A stretch of DNA of 64,000 nt from Conexibacter sp. CPCC 206217. GTDB lineage: Bacteria; Actinomycetota; Thermoleophilia; Solirubrobacterales; Solirubrobacteraceae. A model generated the notes under the pieces. It was not told where the DNA came from. It made no database searches and saw only the letters and a list, made by a program, of their open reading frames with translations. The position numbers were made by a program, and so were the translations under genes. The stretch is from the NCBI RefSeq assembly GCF_030646165.1, contig NZ_JAUTDO010000003.1:585019-649018 (forward strand). The letters are read 5' to 3'. Positions within the stretch are counted from its first letter, which is position 1. The number at the start of each line of letters is the position of its first letter. This document shows positions 29,638-38,371 of the stretch, one piece after another.

Positions 29638-31243
29638 CCGGGACCGCCCCCAGGGTCTGGTTCTCCTCGCGCTCGCCCACAGCCTCAACCGACACTCCGA
29701 GTTCGTTGCGCAGGGCGAGATAGAAGCGCTCGATCTCTCCGACGTCGTTCAAGTCGAAGCCGGCCGACCGACACAGCTCCGGGATGCGCATTGGGCCTGA
29801 TCGACGCAGTGCCGCAGCGAGCTCCGGCTCGCCCAGCCGTCGCGGCTCCGAGTCCGGTTGCTTGGCCATGTTGCCCTCCTCCACGGCTCGATTATCAATA
29901 GCGCGGCGGTCCAGCGGCGGCGGCCCGCAGCGCTTCAACAGGTCCTCGGCATGCTCGTCACCCTCATTTTGGGGAACGAGCGCACCCGACACGGCGGCAG
30001 CCAGGACCTCTTTCTCAACCTGCGCGATCCGATCGAGCGAGCGGACGAGCATCTCGCGACGCACGCGTGACTCGTCGAGAAACCGACGGGCTTCGTTGGC
30101 GATTGCCCGCTGCTCATCGAGCGGTGCCACCGGGAACGGCATCTCCACGAAACGTGTGCGAGAGAGATGCGCGATGTTTGTCGACCCTCGGGCGATGCGC
30201 CTGAACTCGCCAGATCGCAGATAGTGCAGGAAGACGATGAGTGCGAACTCCGGGTCGACTTCCGGGATGGCGCGAAAGCGCACCAGCGTGTTCTGAAAGC
30301 ACACGCCAGGCAGTTCGCCGCGATACATGGCGGGCCGGCCGACGAGTTCGAGACTCTGGCCCTCGTTCAGCAGGATATCGCCGGGCTCGAGGGCGTAGAT
30401 CTCGGCCTCCTCGGGTGTGAAATTCATCTCCTTGACGTCGCTCAAATCGATTCGATCCTCGAGCACATTCGCCACACGCAGATACGGCCGCATGTTGGGA
30501 CCACTGTGACTCGCCGGAGAGCGCTGGCGTCCAAGGCGAACCTCTCCGGCGTCTCGCACAGAGGTGAGCCGCCAGCCCGCAGGGAGGCCGGACGGCGCAA
30601 TGTCCGCGGAAACAATCCGTCCCGCGACCGCGGCCGACAGCACCTCCGAATCCTGCTCGTGCGTCCGCGCGAGCGCCGTCTCGAGCGAGTCGGCCGCGGC
30701 CCGCAACTCGTCACCGCGACGCGTGGCCTCAGCGACGATTCGCCGCTGCTCGGCGAGAGGCGGCAGCGGGAACGGGAGCTGCTCGAGGCGGGCCCCGCCC
30801 AAGTGCTGAATCCCGATGCCGCGCGCGGCATCGGCAAACAAGCCCGACGCCATATAGTGGCGAAAGACGAGAAGCACGTATTCTGGATCAGCCGCGTGGG
30901 GCCGGACGCGGATGACCGTATTCTGAAAGCAGCACAGAGGCAGGTCTCCGCGCCAGATCGCAGGCCGCCCGACCTGGCTCGCGCTCCCGGAAGCCTCAGT
31001 CAGCAGGACATCCCCGTCGATGAGCGCATACACCGCCCGCTCATCCGGCGTGAAATCCATCTCCAAGACGTCGCTCAGATCAACGCCCGCTGGTGTGATA
31101 TTCCCGGCCCGCACGTATGGGGTGGAGAATCGTCCGCTGTGTTGCTCAGGCGACCGCTGACGCCCGAGACGTACTCGCCCGACGTTTGCGACTGTGGTCT
31201 GCACCCAGCCAGACGGAAGCTGAGGGTGGGTCGGATCGGTCAT
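29627..31243 (-). CDS. hsdS: Type I restriction-modification specificity subunit with C-terminal extension
   Basis: A 538-residue HsdS with two target-recognition domains (about 10-165 and 225-385), each followed by a helical spacer (PLAEQRRIVAEATRR and PLDEQRAIANEARRF). The two halves are strikingly alike: both contain VRLGRQRSP, a YAL..GD.LL block, VGRPA and CFQNT. They may therefore read similar half-sites in opposite orientation. After the second spacer comes an extra tail of about 100 residues, with an acidic/Pro linker and a compact helical segment (LAAALRRSGPMRIPELCRSAGF) that could be a winged helix. First gene of the operon. Starts at 31252 and 31243 are both possible. Confidence 0.9.
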   Translation of the reverse strand: MTDPTHPQLPSGWVQTTVANVGRVRLGRQRSPEQHSGRFSTPYVRAGNITPAGVDLSDVLEMDFTPDERAVYALIDGDVLLTEASGSASQVGRPAIWRGDLPLCCFQNTVIRVRPHAADPEYVLLVFRHYMASGLFADAARGIGIQHLGGARLEQLPFPLPPLAEQRRIVAEATRRGDELRAAADSLETALARTHEQDSEVLSAAVAGRIVSADIAPSGLPAGWRLTSVRDAGEVRLGRQRSPASHSGPNMRPYLRVANVLEDRIDLSDVKEMNFTPEEAEIYALEPGDILLNEGQSLELVGRPAMYRGELPGVCFQNTLVRFRAIPEVDPEFALIVFLHYLRSGEFRRIARGSTNIAHLSRTRFVEMPFPVAPLDEQRAIANEARRFLDESRVRREMLVRSLDRIAQVEKEVLAAAVSGALVPQNEGDEHAEDLLKRCGPPPLDRRAIDNRAVEEGNMAKQPDSEPRRLGEPELAAALRRSGPMRIPELCRSAGFDLNDVGEIERFYLALRNELGVSVEAVGEREENQTLGAVPDAP

Positions 31244-31252
31244 CGGCGGCAT

Positions 31253-31838
31253 CGAAGCAAATTTCGGGTTGGCAGTAGATCTTCGACGTGCGGTCTTGCG
31301 CCGTGGCGGCTGCGAGCAACCCCGCCATCCAACGCCTGACCTCTTGCCCTGCACACGCTGGCGCAGCGGCCGACTGCCCGCGTGACCTTGCAACCGTTCC
31401 GTGCCACGAGACGGTACCAGGGCTTGCGAGCTCTCCTTGCCGCGCTCGACATGGAGTGATCCGCCGTAGCGACCAGAGCATCGACATCAGTGTTCGACCG
31501 TGGCTTCCGCTGCACCGCTCAAGGTTCTCATTTCCGCCGCCACAAGGGGCAACGCGAACGCAACGTCTTAGCCGCAGCGCGGCACATTTCGTCAGGAGAT
31601 CTCCTGCGAGTTCCCGTCGTGGCCAGTCCGGGACGCGCAATCTCCGGGAGGTTGCGCGCGAACGCTCGCGTCTCTGCACAGTGTCCGGCGTCACGACGCT
31701 CGTACCTGAGAGCGATCATGCACGTGCTATCCGGTCGCGCTCGCCGAGTCGGTCCACAAGCACTACTCGTCTCACACTCGTTTCGAGCGATACGCGCTTC
31801 ACGGGACTGACCAAAGATCTGGGGCACAACACAACGGG
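31253..31838. other. Gene-poor stretch upstream of the hsdS operon
   Basis: About 590 bp with no convincing gene. Several frames stay open, but their products are Arg/Ser/Cys-rich with no domain and no ribosome-binding site. GC is lower than in the core genome. It presumably holds the operon promoter and may be decayed DNA from whatever brought the island in. No integrase, transposase or clean repeat was recognised. Confidence 0.4.
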
Positions 31839-31867
31839 TGGGAGCGACGAGCGTTGAACCCCCGACC
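31839..31867 (-). other. Second tRNA-3'-end-like fragment, other edge of the island
   Basis: On the minus strand this reads GGTCGGGGGTTCAACGCTCG followed by TCGCTCCCA, like a T-arm plus 3' acceptor strand. One stem pair mismatches and no 5' half can be found, so it is not a functional tRNA. It lies just before the epimerase gene, where core-like composition resumes. It does not match the fragment at 25679-25720. It could be coincidence. Confidence 0.2.
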
Positions 31868-31918
31868 CCGCCCGGGCGTAGCCTCCCTGACGGCTCAACG
31901 ACGGCGGAAGGCGGCACG

Positions 31919-32830
31919 ATGCGGGTGACGGTGACGGGAGCGACCGGGTTGATCGGCACGAAGCTGGTGGCCGCGCTGAGCGGGCGCGGCGACCAGGTCA
32001 CGGTCCTCTCGCGCAATCCCGGCGCCGCGCGCGAGAAGCTCGGTCACGACATCGAGGCGGTCGCGTGGGATCCCTCCGCCGGGCCCGCGCCCGTGGAGGC
32101 GATGAGCGGGCGTGACGGCGTCGTGCACCTCGCCGGCGAGCCGGTCGCGCAGCGTTGGAGCGACGAGGTGAAGGCGCGCATCCGCGAGAGCCGCTCGGTC
32201 GGGACGCGCAACCTCGTCGCGAGCCTCGGCGCCGCCGAGCCGCGCCCGCGCGTGCTCGTGTCCGCCTCCGCGGTCGGCTACTACGGCCCGCACGGCGAGG
32301 AGCAGGTCGACGAGTCGACGCCGCCCGGCAGCGACTTCCTGGCCGGCGTCTGCGTCGCGTGGGAGCACGAGGCGCTCGCGGCCGAGGACCTCGGCGTGCG
32401 CGTCGCGCGCGTGCGCACGGGCGTCGTGCTCGATCCCGACGGCGGCGCGCTGGCGAAGATGCTGACGCCGTTCAAGCTCGGCGCGGGCGGGCCGGTCGCC
32501 GGCGGGCGCCAGTACATGCCGTGGATCCACGCCGACGACCTCGTCGGGATCTACCTCGCCGCGCTCGACGGCGACGACCGCTGGGCCGGCGCGCTCAACG
32601 GCAGCGCCCCCACCCCGGTCACCAACGCGGAGTTCTCGAAGGCGCTCGGCCACGCGCTGCACCGCCCCGCGGTCGCGCCGATCCCGCGGCTGGCGCTGAA
32701 GCTGCTCTACGGCGAGATGGAGCAGATCGTCACGACGGGCCAGCGCGCGGTGCCGAAACGGCCGCTGGAGCTGGGCTACGCGTACAAGCACCCCCAGCTG
32801 GACGAGGCGCTGAGAGCGGCGCTGAGCTGA
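31919..32830 (+). CDS. NAD-dependent epimerase/SDR-like protein, TIGR01777 family
   Basis: A 303-residue atypical extended SDR. It has the cofactor motif TGATGLIGTKLVAAL at the N-terminus, VVHLAGEPVAQRWSDEVKARIRESR as in the TIGR01777 (YfcH/SulA-like) family, and the SASAVGYYGPHG active-site stretch with the conserved Tyr pair. A C-terminal YKHPQLDEAL motif (domain DUF1731) ends the protein. The physiological substrate of this family is unknown. The ATG at 31919 has GGAAGG 8 nt upstream; an in-frame GTG at 31838 lies in the island edge and is less likely. Confidence 0.88.
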   Translation: MRVTVTGATGLIGTKLVAALSGRGDQVTVLSRNPGAAREKLGHDIEAVAWDPSAGPAPVEAMSGRDGVVHLAGEPVAQRWSDEVKARIRESRSVGTRNLVASLGAAEPRPRVLVSASAVGYYGPHGEEQVDESTPPGSDFLAGVCVAWEHEALAAEDLGVRVARVRTGVVLDPDGGALAKMLTPFKLGAGGPVAGGRQYMPWIHADDLVGIYLAALDGDDRWAGALNGSAPTPVTNAEFSKALGHALHRPAVAPIPRLALKLLYGEMEQIVTTGQRAVPKRPLELGYAYKHPQLDEALRAALS

Positions 32831-32833
32831 GGG

Positions 32834-34111
32834 TCACCCCTCCAGCGGGTGCATGTACTTCAGCTGCCCGCCGACGATCCGGTAGGCGCCGAAGCGTCTC
32901 AGCGTCGTGTCGCCGTTGGACAGGATCTCGTAGTCACCGAGGACGGTGCCTCTGCGTCTGGTGTCGCGGAACGCGCGCACGACGTCGGCACGGTCGAGCC
33001 TGCCGTCGCCGGCCTCCTGCACGGCGCGTCTGATCGCCGCCAGCACGGCGCTCATCGCCTCGTAGCCGTACAGCGCCTCGGGCTCGGGCCGCTTGCCGTA
33101 GCGCCGCTCGAACGCCTTCGCGAACTTCTGCGCGGCGGCCGGATAGGCGCGCAGGCCGAGGACCGGACGCGTCACGTAGGTCGAGGCGGCGGCCGCGCCG
33201 ATCGACTCGACGAACGCCGCGTCGACGGCCGAGCCGGGCAGGAACAGCTTCAGCATCGGGTCGGCGACCGACAGGTCCTGCCACAGCCGCACGACGCCGT
33301 CGTGCGTGTCGCCGGCGTAGAAGACCGCGTCCGGTCTCGCCAGCTCGATCTTCTCGACGAGGTCGCGCGGATCCTGCTCGTGCGGATCGACGTCCTCGCG
33401 ACCGACGATCGCGATCCCGTGCGCTCTCGCGAGCGCTCTCAGCGCCGTCACGTAGTCGACGCCGACGGGATCCTCGTCGGTCAGCATCACGAGCCGTCTG
33501 ACGCCCTCCTGGCGCATGTACTCGATCTGCGCGGCGGCCTGCTCGCGATCGGACGGCACGACGCGCGCGAACGTGCGGCCGTAGTCCTTGCCCTTCGGGA
33601 AGTACTTCGCGGGCGAATCCGGCACCGCGAGGTTTCTCGCGGTCAGCGCCGTCGCGGTGTCCATCGGGCTGACCTCCAGCATCCCGACCTCGTTCACGAG
33701 CGGGATCGAGATCGCGGAGGAGCTGGTGTGGAACTCGCCGAGATAGGCGATCGCGTCGTCGTCCTTCGCCGCTCTGCGCGCGTTGTCGGAGATCTGCGCC
33801 GGATCCCAGCTGTTCTCCTTCGGCGTCGCGGCGTCGAGCGAGACGAGGTCGATGTCGTAGCGGCCGGCGGTCGAGCCGGCGTCGCGCAGCGCCATCTGCT
33901 GCGCGCGCACGACGTCGAGCGCGGGCGTGCGGTCCGGCCCCTCCAGCGGCATCGAGGAGTAGATCGCCAGCCGCGTCCCGGCGACCGGTCTGCCGCTCGC
34001 GTCCTCGCCGTCGCCGCAGCCGGCGAGCAGCAGCGCGAGCAGGCACACGAGCGCAGCCAGCAGCGGCAGTGGCCGGCGGCGCGTCGACGAGGAGGAGAAG
34101 GAACGGAGCAA
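32834..34111 (-). CDS. Branched-chain amino acid-type ABC transporter substrate-binding lipoprotein
   Basis: A 425-residue lipoprotein with basic n-region, hydrophobic core and lipobox LLAGC (Cys about residue 32). The mature part is a type 1 periplasmic-binding fold (Leu/Ile/Val-binding protein family): SSMPLEGPDRTPALDVVRAQQMALRDAG, then YLGEFHTSSSAISIPLVNEVGM and GPLFYAGDT-like strands (AVFYAGDTHDGVV). It should capture a ligand outside the cell, but no permease or ATPase gene is nearby, so the partner and ligand are unknown. The start is TTG with GGAG just upstream and a TAGAAT box 9 nt before it. Confidence 0.85.
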   Translation of the reverse strand: MLRSFSSSSTRRRPLPLLAALVCLLALLLAGCGDGEDASGRPVAGTRLAIYSSMPLEGPDRTPALDVVRAQQMALRDAGSTAGRYDIDLVSLDAATPKENSWDPAQISDNARRAAKDDDAIAYLGEFHTSSSAISIPLVNEVGMLEVSPMDTATALTARNLAVPDSPAKYFPKGKDYGRTFARVVPSDREQAAAQIEYMRQEGVRRLVMLTDEDPVGVDYVTALRALARAHGIAIVGREDVDPHEQDPRDLVEKIELARPDAVFYAGDTHDGVVRLWQDLSVADPMLKLFLPGSAVDAAFVESIGAAAASTYVTRPVLGLRAYPAAAQKFAKAFERRYGKRPEPEALYGYEAMSAVLAAIRRAVQEAGDGRLDRADVVRAFRDTRRRGTVLGDYEILSNGDTTLRRFGAYRIVGGQLKYMHPLEG

Positions 34112-34218
34112 GCGGCTCCGATTCTACGAAGGCGCGCGTCGACACGCGGTGGTGGCAACCGCACCCCCCGTTCGTCGGGGACCTGCAACGGTCCGTCGAC
34201 AGTCTCCGGAGCAGCGGC

Positions 34219-34224
34219 TACGGT
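34219..34224 (+). promoter_or_regulatory. pfkA -10 box (TACGGT)
   Basis: TACGGT ends 8 nt before the ATG at 34233. No Shine-Dalgarno sequence is present. Confidence 0.5.
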
Positions 34225-34232
34225 AGGCCGCA

Positions 34233-35270
34233 ATGCGAGTGGGGATCCTGACCGCCGGCGGCGACTGCCCCGGCCTCAACGCCGTCATCCGTGCCGCCGC
34301 GCGGCGCCTGATGACGCACGGACACCAGGCGATCGGACTGCGCCGCGGCTACCGCGGCCTCGCCGAGCACGACTGGATCGAGCTTGACCAGCGCAGCGTC
34401 TCCGGCATCCTGCACCTCGGCGGCACGATCGTCGGGACCTCGAACTACAACCCGTTTCGCGAGGAGCACGGGATCGAGAAGGTGCTCAGCCAGCAGACGC
34501 AGGACCCGCTCGACGCGATCATCGCGATCGGCGGCGAGCACACGATGATGATCACCCGGCGGGTGCAGGAGGAGCTGGGGATCCCCGTCGTCGGCGTGCC
34601 GAAGACGATCGACAACGACGTCACGCACACCGACTACACGTTCGGCTTCGACACGGCGGTGCAGATCGCGACCGACGCGATCGACCGGCTGCACACGACG
34701 GCGCAGTCGCACGACCGCGTGATGATCCTCGAGGTGATGGGCCGCAACACCGGCTGGATCGCCGTCTACGCGGGCATCGCTGGTGGTGCCGACGCGATCC
34801 TGATCCCCGAGCTGGAGCTGACGGTCGAGGAGATCTCGGCTGCGATCGCGCGCCGGCACGAAAGGGGCAAGGACTTCTCGATCATCGTCGTCGCCGAGGG
34901 CGCGCAGCTCGCGTTCGAGGCCGGCGAGCGCCAGCTCGTGCGCGCTTCGGAGGACGTCGACCAGTACGGCTATCCGCGCCTCGGCGGGATCGGCGCCGCG
35001 CTCGCGGTCGAGCTGGAGCAGCGCACCGGCTACGAGACGCGCGTCACGGCGCTCGGCCACATCCAGCGCGGCGGCACGCCGACGGCGACCGACCGCGTGC
35101 TGGCGACCAGATACGGCGCCCACGCGGCGGACCTCGTGATGCGCGGCGAGACCGACCGGATGGTCGCCCTGCACGGCACCGAGATGACGAGCGTCCCGCT
35201 CGCGCAGGTCGAAGGGATCAAGACCGTCGATCTGCGGTACTTGGAACTTGCCCGAACGTTTTTCGGTTAA
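34233..35270 (+). CDS. pfkA: 6-phosphofructokinase, phosphoryl donor uncertain
   Basis: A 345-residue group III-type PFK that phosphorylates fructose 6-phosphate. It has the nucleotide loop TAGGDCPGLNAVIR at the N-terminus, the F6P/catalytic segment PKTIDNDV (K124, with the catalytic Asp in TIDND), EVMGRNTGWIA and the sugar-phosphate loop LGHIQRGGTP. The donor-site motif reads GGEH (100-103). Family knowledge holds that Gly at the E. coli position 104 goes with ATP and Asp with PPi, and that Lys at 124 is common in PPi and some actinobacterial ATP enzymes. His is neither, so donor use cannot be called. Confidence 0.92.
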   Translation: MRVGILTAGGDCPGLNAVIRAAARRLMTHGHQAIGLRRGYRGLAEHDWIELDQRSVSGILHLGGTIVGTSNYNPFREEHGIEKVLSQQTQDPLDAIIAIGGEHTMMITRRVQEELGIPVVGVPKTIDNDVTHTDYTFGFDTAVQIATDAIDRLHTTAQSHDRVMILEVMGRNTGWIAVYAGIAGGADAILIPELELTVEEISAAIARRHERGKDFSIIVVAEGAQLAFEAGERQLVRASEDVDQYGYPRLGGIGAALAVELEQRTGYETRVTALGHIQRGGTPTATDRVLATRYGAHAADLVMRGETDRMVALHGTEMTSVPLAQVEGIKTVDLRYLELARTFFG

Positions 35271-35285
35271 TCCAGGGGTGGTCGT

Positions 35286-35394
35286 CTGAGAGTGCCGGAT
35301 CGTGGATGCTGGGCGCGATCCAGCGAGCCGATCAGACCGGGTCGTCTTTGAGGCTCGCTGGATCGTGTCCAGCGCCGCGAGCCGGTGCTCTCAG
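35286..35394 (+). terminator. Long imperfect hairpin between pfkA and a convergent small gene
   Basis: Arms 35286-35329 and 35352-35394 pair over about 43 positions around a 22-nt loop. The inner 14 bp (CGATCCAGCGAGCC) is perfect. Six of the arm differences are T/C or G/A relative to the plus strand, so they become G-U wobbles in a plus-strand RNA but A-C mismatches in a minus-strand RNA. The folded form is thus favoured in the pfkA transcript. Weaker outer complementarity (CCAGGG..CCCTGG) extends the palindrome to 35272-35419. It probably ends or stabilises the pfkA mRNA. Confidence 0.55.
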
Positions 35395-35398
35395 GCGA

Positions 35399-35596
35399 TC
35401 ACCAGCCGCCCTGGGGGGCGGATCCGCGTCTGGCCAGGCGTCTGTTCTTCGGGAGGTAGCTGCCGAGCGCTCTGACGCCGCCCACGAGCAGGACCACGAG
35501 GCCGGACAGGAGCAGGCCGTCGAAGCCGCTGATGCCGAGGGCCCACAGCAGGATCCAAAGGCCCAGGGCGAAGGTGGAAGCGAGTGCGAGAGGCAT
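35399..35596 (-). CDS. Small two-helix membrane protein, 65 aa
   Basis: A short protein with two predicted transmembrane helices: ALASTFALGLWILLWALGI at residues 3-22, and LLLSGLVVLLVGGVRAL at 28-44. A basic, Gly-rich tail follows. It begins 13 nt after the end of trpA on the same strand. TAGGAT lies 10 nt before its ATG, so it may have its own promoter as well. The outer palindrome arm overlaps its last codons. No family recognised. Confidence 0.55.
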   Translation of the reverse strand: MPLALASTFALGLWILLWALGISGFDGLLLSGLVVLLVGGVRALGSYLPKNRRLARRGSAPQGGW

Positions 35597-35609
35597 AAGG
35601 CGGCGAATC

Positions 35610-36406
35610 CTAGCGGAGCGCGTCGGACATCGCGCTCACGAGCTCGCGCACGGCGGCGGCCGGATCGGACGCCTCCGCGGCGGCCCGCACCAGGCGGCTG
35701 CCGACGATCACCCCGGCCGCCCCCGCGTCGGCCGCGGCGCGCGCCTGCTCGGGTGTGCCGATCCCGAAGCCGACCGCGACGGGCACGTCGGTCGACGCGG
35801 CGGCCCGCGTCAGGACGCCGCCGAGGCGGTCGTCGAGCGCGGCGCGCTCGCCGGTCGTTCCGGTCACCGAGACGGTGTAGAGGAAGCCGCGCGCGCCTGC
35901 GCCGATCCGCGTCAGCCGCTCCTCCGGCGTCGTCGGGGCGACCAGCGGCACGAGCGCGATCCCGCGCGCTTCGAGCACCTCCAGCAGCGTCGCCTGTTCC
36001 TCCAGCGGCAGGTCGGGCACGATCAGGCCGCTGATCCGGTGCGCGACGAGCTGGTCGCCGAACGCCTCGAAGCCGGGGCCGTAGACGAGGTTCGCGTACG
36101 CCATCAGCACGACCGGCAGCCGTTCGGACAGCTTGCGGCCGACCTCCAGCACGCCCGCCACGGTCGCGCCGGCGGCGAGCGCCCGCGTCCCCGCCTCGTG
36201 GATCACGGGGCCGTCGGCGAGCGGGTCGGAGAACGGCACGCCCAGCTCGACGAGGTCGGCGCCGCCGTCGGCGTACGCCTCGCCGATCGCCAGCGACGTC
36301 TCCAGGTCGGGGAAGCCGCCCATCAGGTACGGCATCAGCGCCGCGCGCTTGCCGCTGCCGGCGAACGCCGCCGCGATCCGCTCGATGCCGGTCTGGGTCT
36401 CCGTGC

Positions 36407-36410
<4 letters not shown>
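35610..36410 (-). CDS. trpA: Tryptophan synthase alpha subunit
   Basis: A 266-residue TIM-barrel enzyme that splits indole-3-glycerol phosphate to indole. The catalytic Glu is in [20 protein letters not shown] and the catalytic Asp in [11 protein letters not shown]. Phosphate-binding loops are GFGIGTPEQ and GVIVGSRLV. It is the last gene of the trp cluster. Its ATG overlaps the trpB stop by 4 nt, so alpha and beta subunits are made in coupled amounts. The frame upstream of 36410 is a trpB shadow. Confidence 0.97.
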
Positions 36411-37632
<1,222 letters not shown>

Positions 37633-37636
<4 letters not shown>

Positions 37637-38292
37637 GCAGCCTGCCCTTCTTCGCTCAGCGCCGCGTCGGCGGCTCTCACGGCGTCGGAGAACTCCCCCA
37701 TCCGCGCCTTGTCCTTGATGCCCGGCGACAGCTCGACGCCGCTGGCGACGTCGACCGCGAACGGCCGCACCACCCCGATCGCCTCGACGACGTTCTCGGG
37801 TGTCAGCCCACCGCTGAGGATCAGCGGCCGGTCGTGCGGCATCATCCGCGCCAGCTCCCAGTTGAACGTCTCCCCCGTGCCGCCCGGCTCGCCCTTCACG
37901 TAGGTGTCGAGCAGGCGGTAGTCGGTGCGGAAGGCGCGCGCGGCCTGCACGTCGGCGCGGTCTCTCACGCGCGCGACCTTGATCACTCTCGCGCCGGTGC
38001 GGCGAGCGACCTCGGTGCAGAACGACGGCCCCTCGTCGCCGTGCAGCTGGATCAGCGTCAGCCCGATCTCGTCGGCTCTCGCGACGACGTGGTCGAGGTG
38101 GGCGTTGACGAACACGCCCGCGACCTCGGCGCGGCGGTGCAGCGCGCTGCCGATCGCGACCGCCTCGGCCGGCTTGCAGTGACGCGGCGAGCCCGGCCAC
38201 AGGATCATTCCGACCGCCCAGGCGTCCAGCTCGACGGCGCGTTCGGCGTCTTCCAGGCGGGTGATCCCGCAGAACTTGATGCGTGTGGCCAT
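37633..38292 (-). CDS. trpF: Phosphoribosylanthranilate isomerase
   Basis: A 219-residue TIM barrel. The N-terminal KFCGITR motif carries the catalytic Cys; [19 protein letters not shown] and the phosphate-binding VDVASGVE are also present. The start ATG at 38292 gives [10 protein letters not shown] and has TACCAT 7 nt upstream, so trpFBA can be read from its own leaderless promoter. An ATG three codons earlier is also in frame. The gene stands 80 nt downstream of htrA in a different transcriptional subunit of the trp cluster. Confidence 0.95.
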
Positions 38293-38299
38293 GCCCGAC

Positions 38300-38305
38300 A
38301 TGGTA
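38300..38305 (-). promoter_or_regulatory. trpF -10 box (TACCAT)
   Basis: TACCAT on the minus strand ends 7 nt before the ATG at 38292. It would drive trpF-trpB-trpA separately from the upstream trp genes. Confidence 0.45.
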
Positions 38306-38371
38306 GGCGCTGCGAGTCCGCGCCGACGGCCTGGCGGGCAGGTGGCGGGCTGGTGGCCGTCCGGCGGCGCG

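Noticed and set aside
31288..31857. Overlapping open frames of 90-190 codons upstream of hsdS
   Set aside because: Ser/Arg/Cys-rich products without hydrophobic core pattern, family motif or ribosome-binding site; treated as non-coding.
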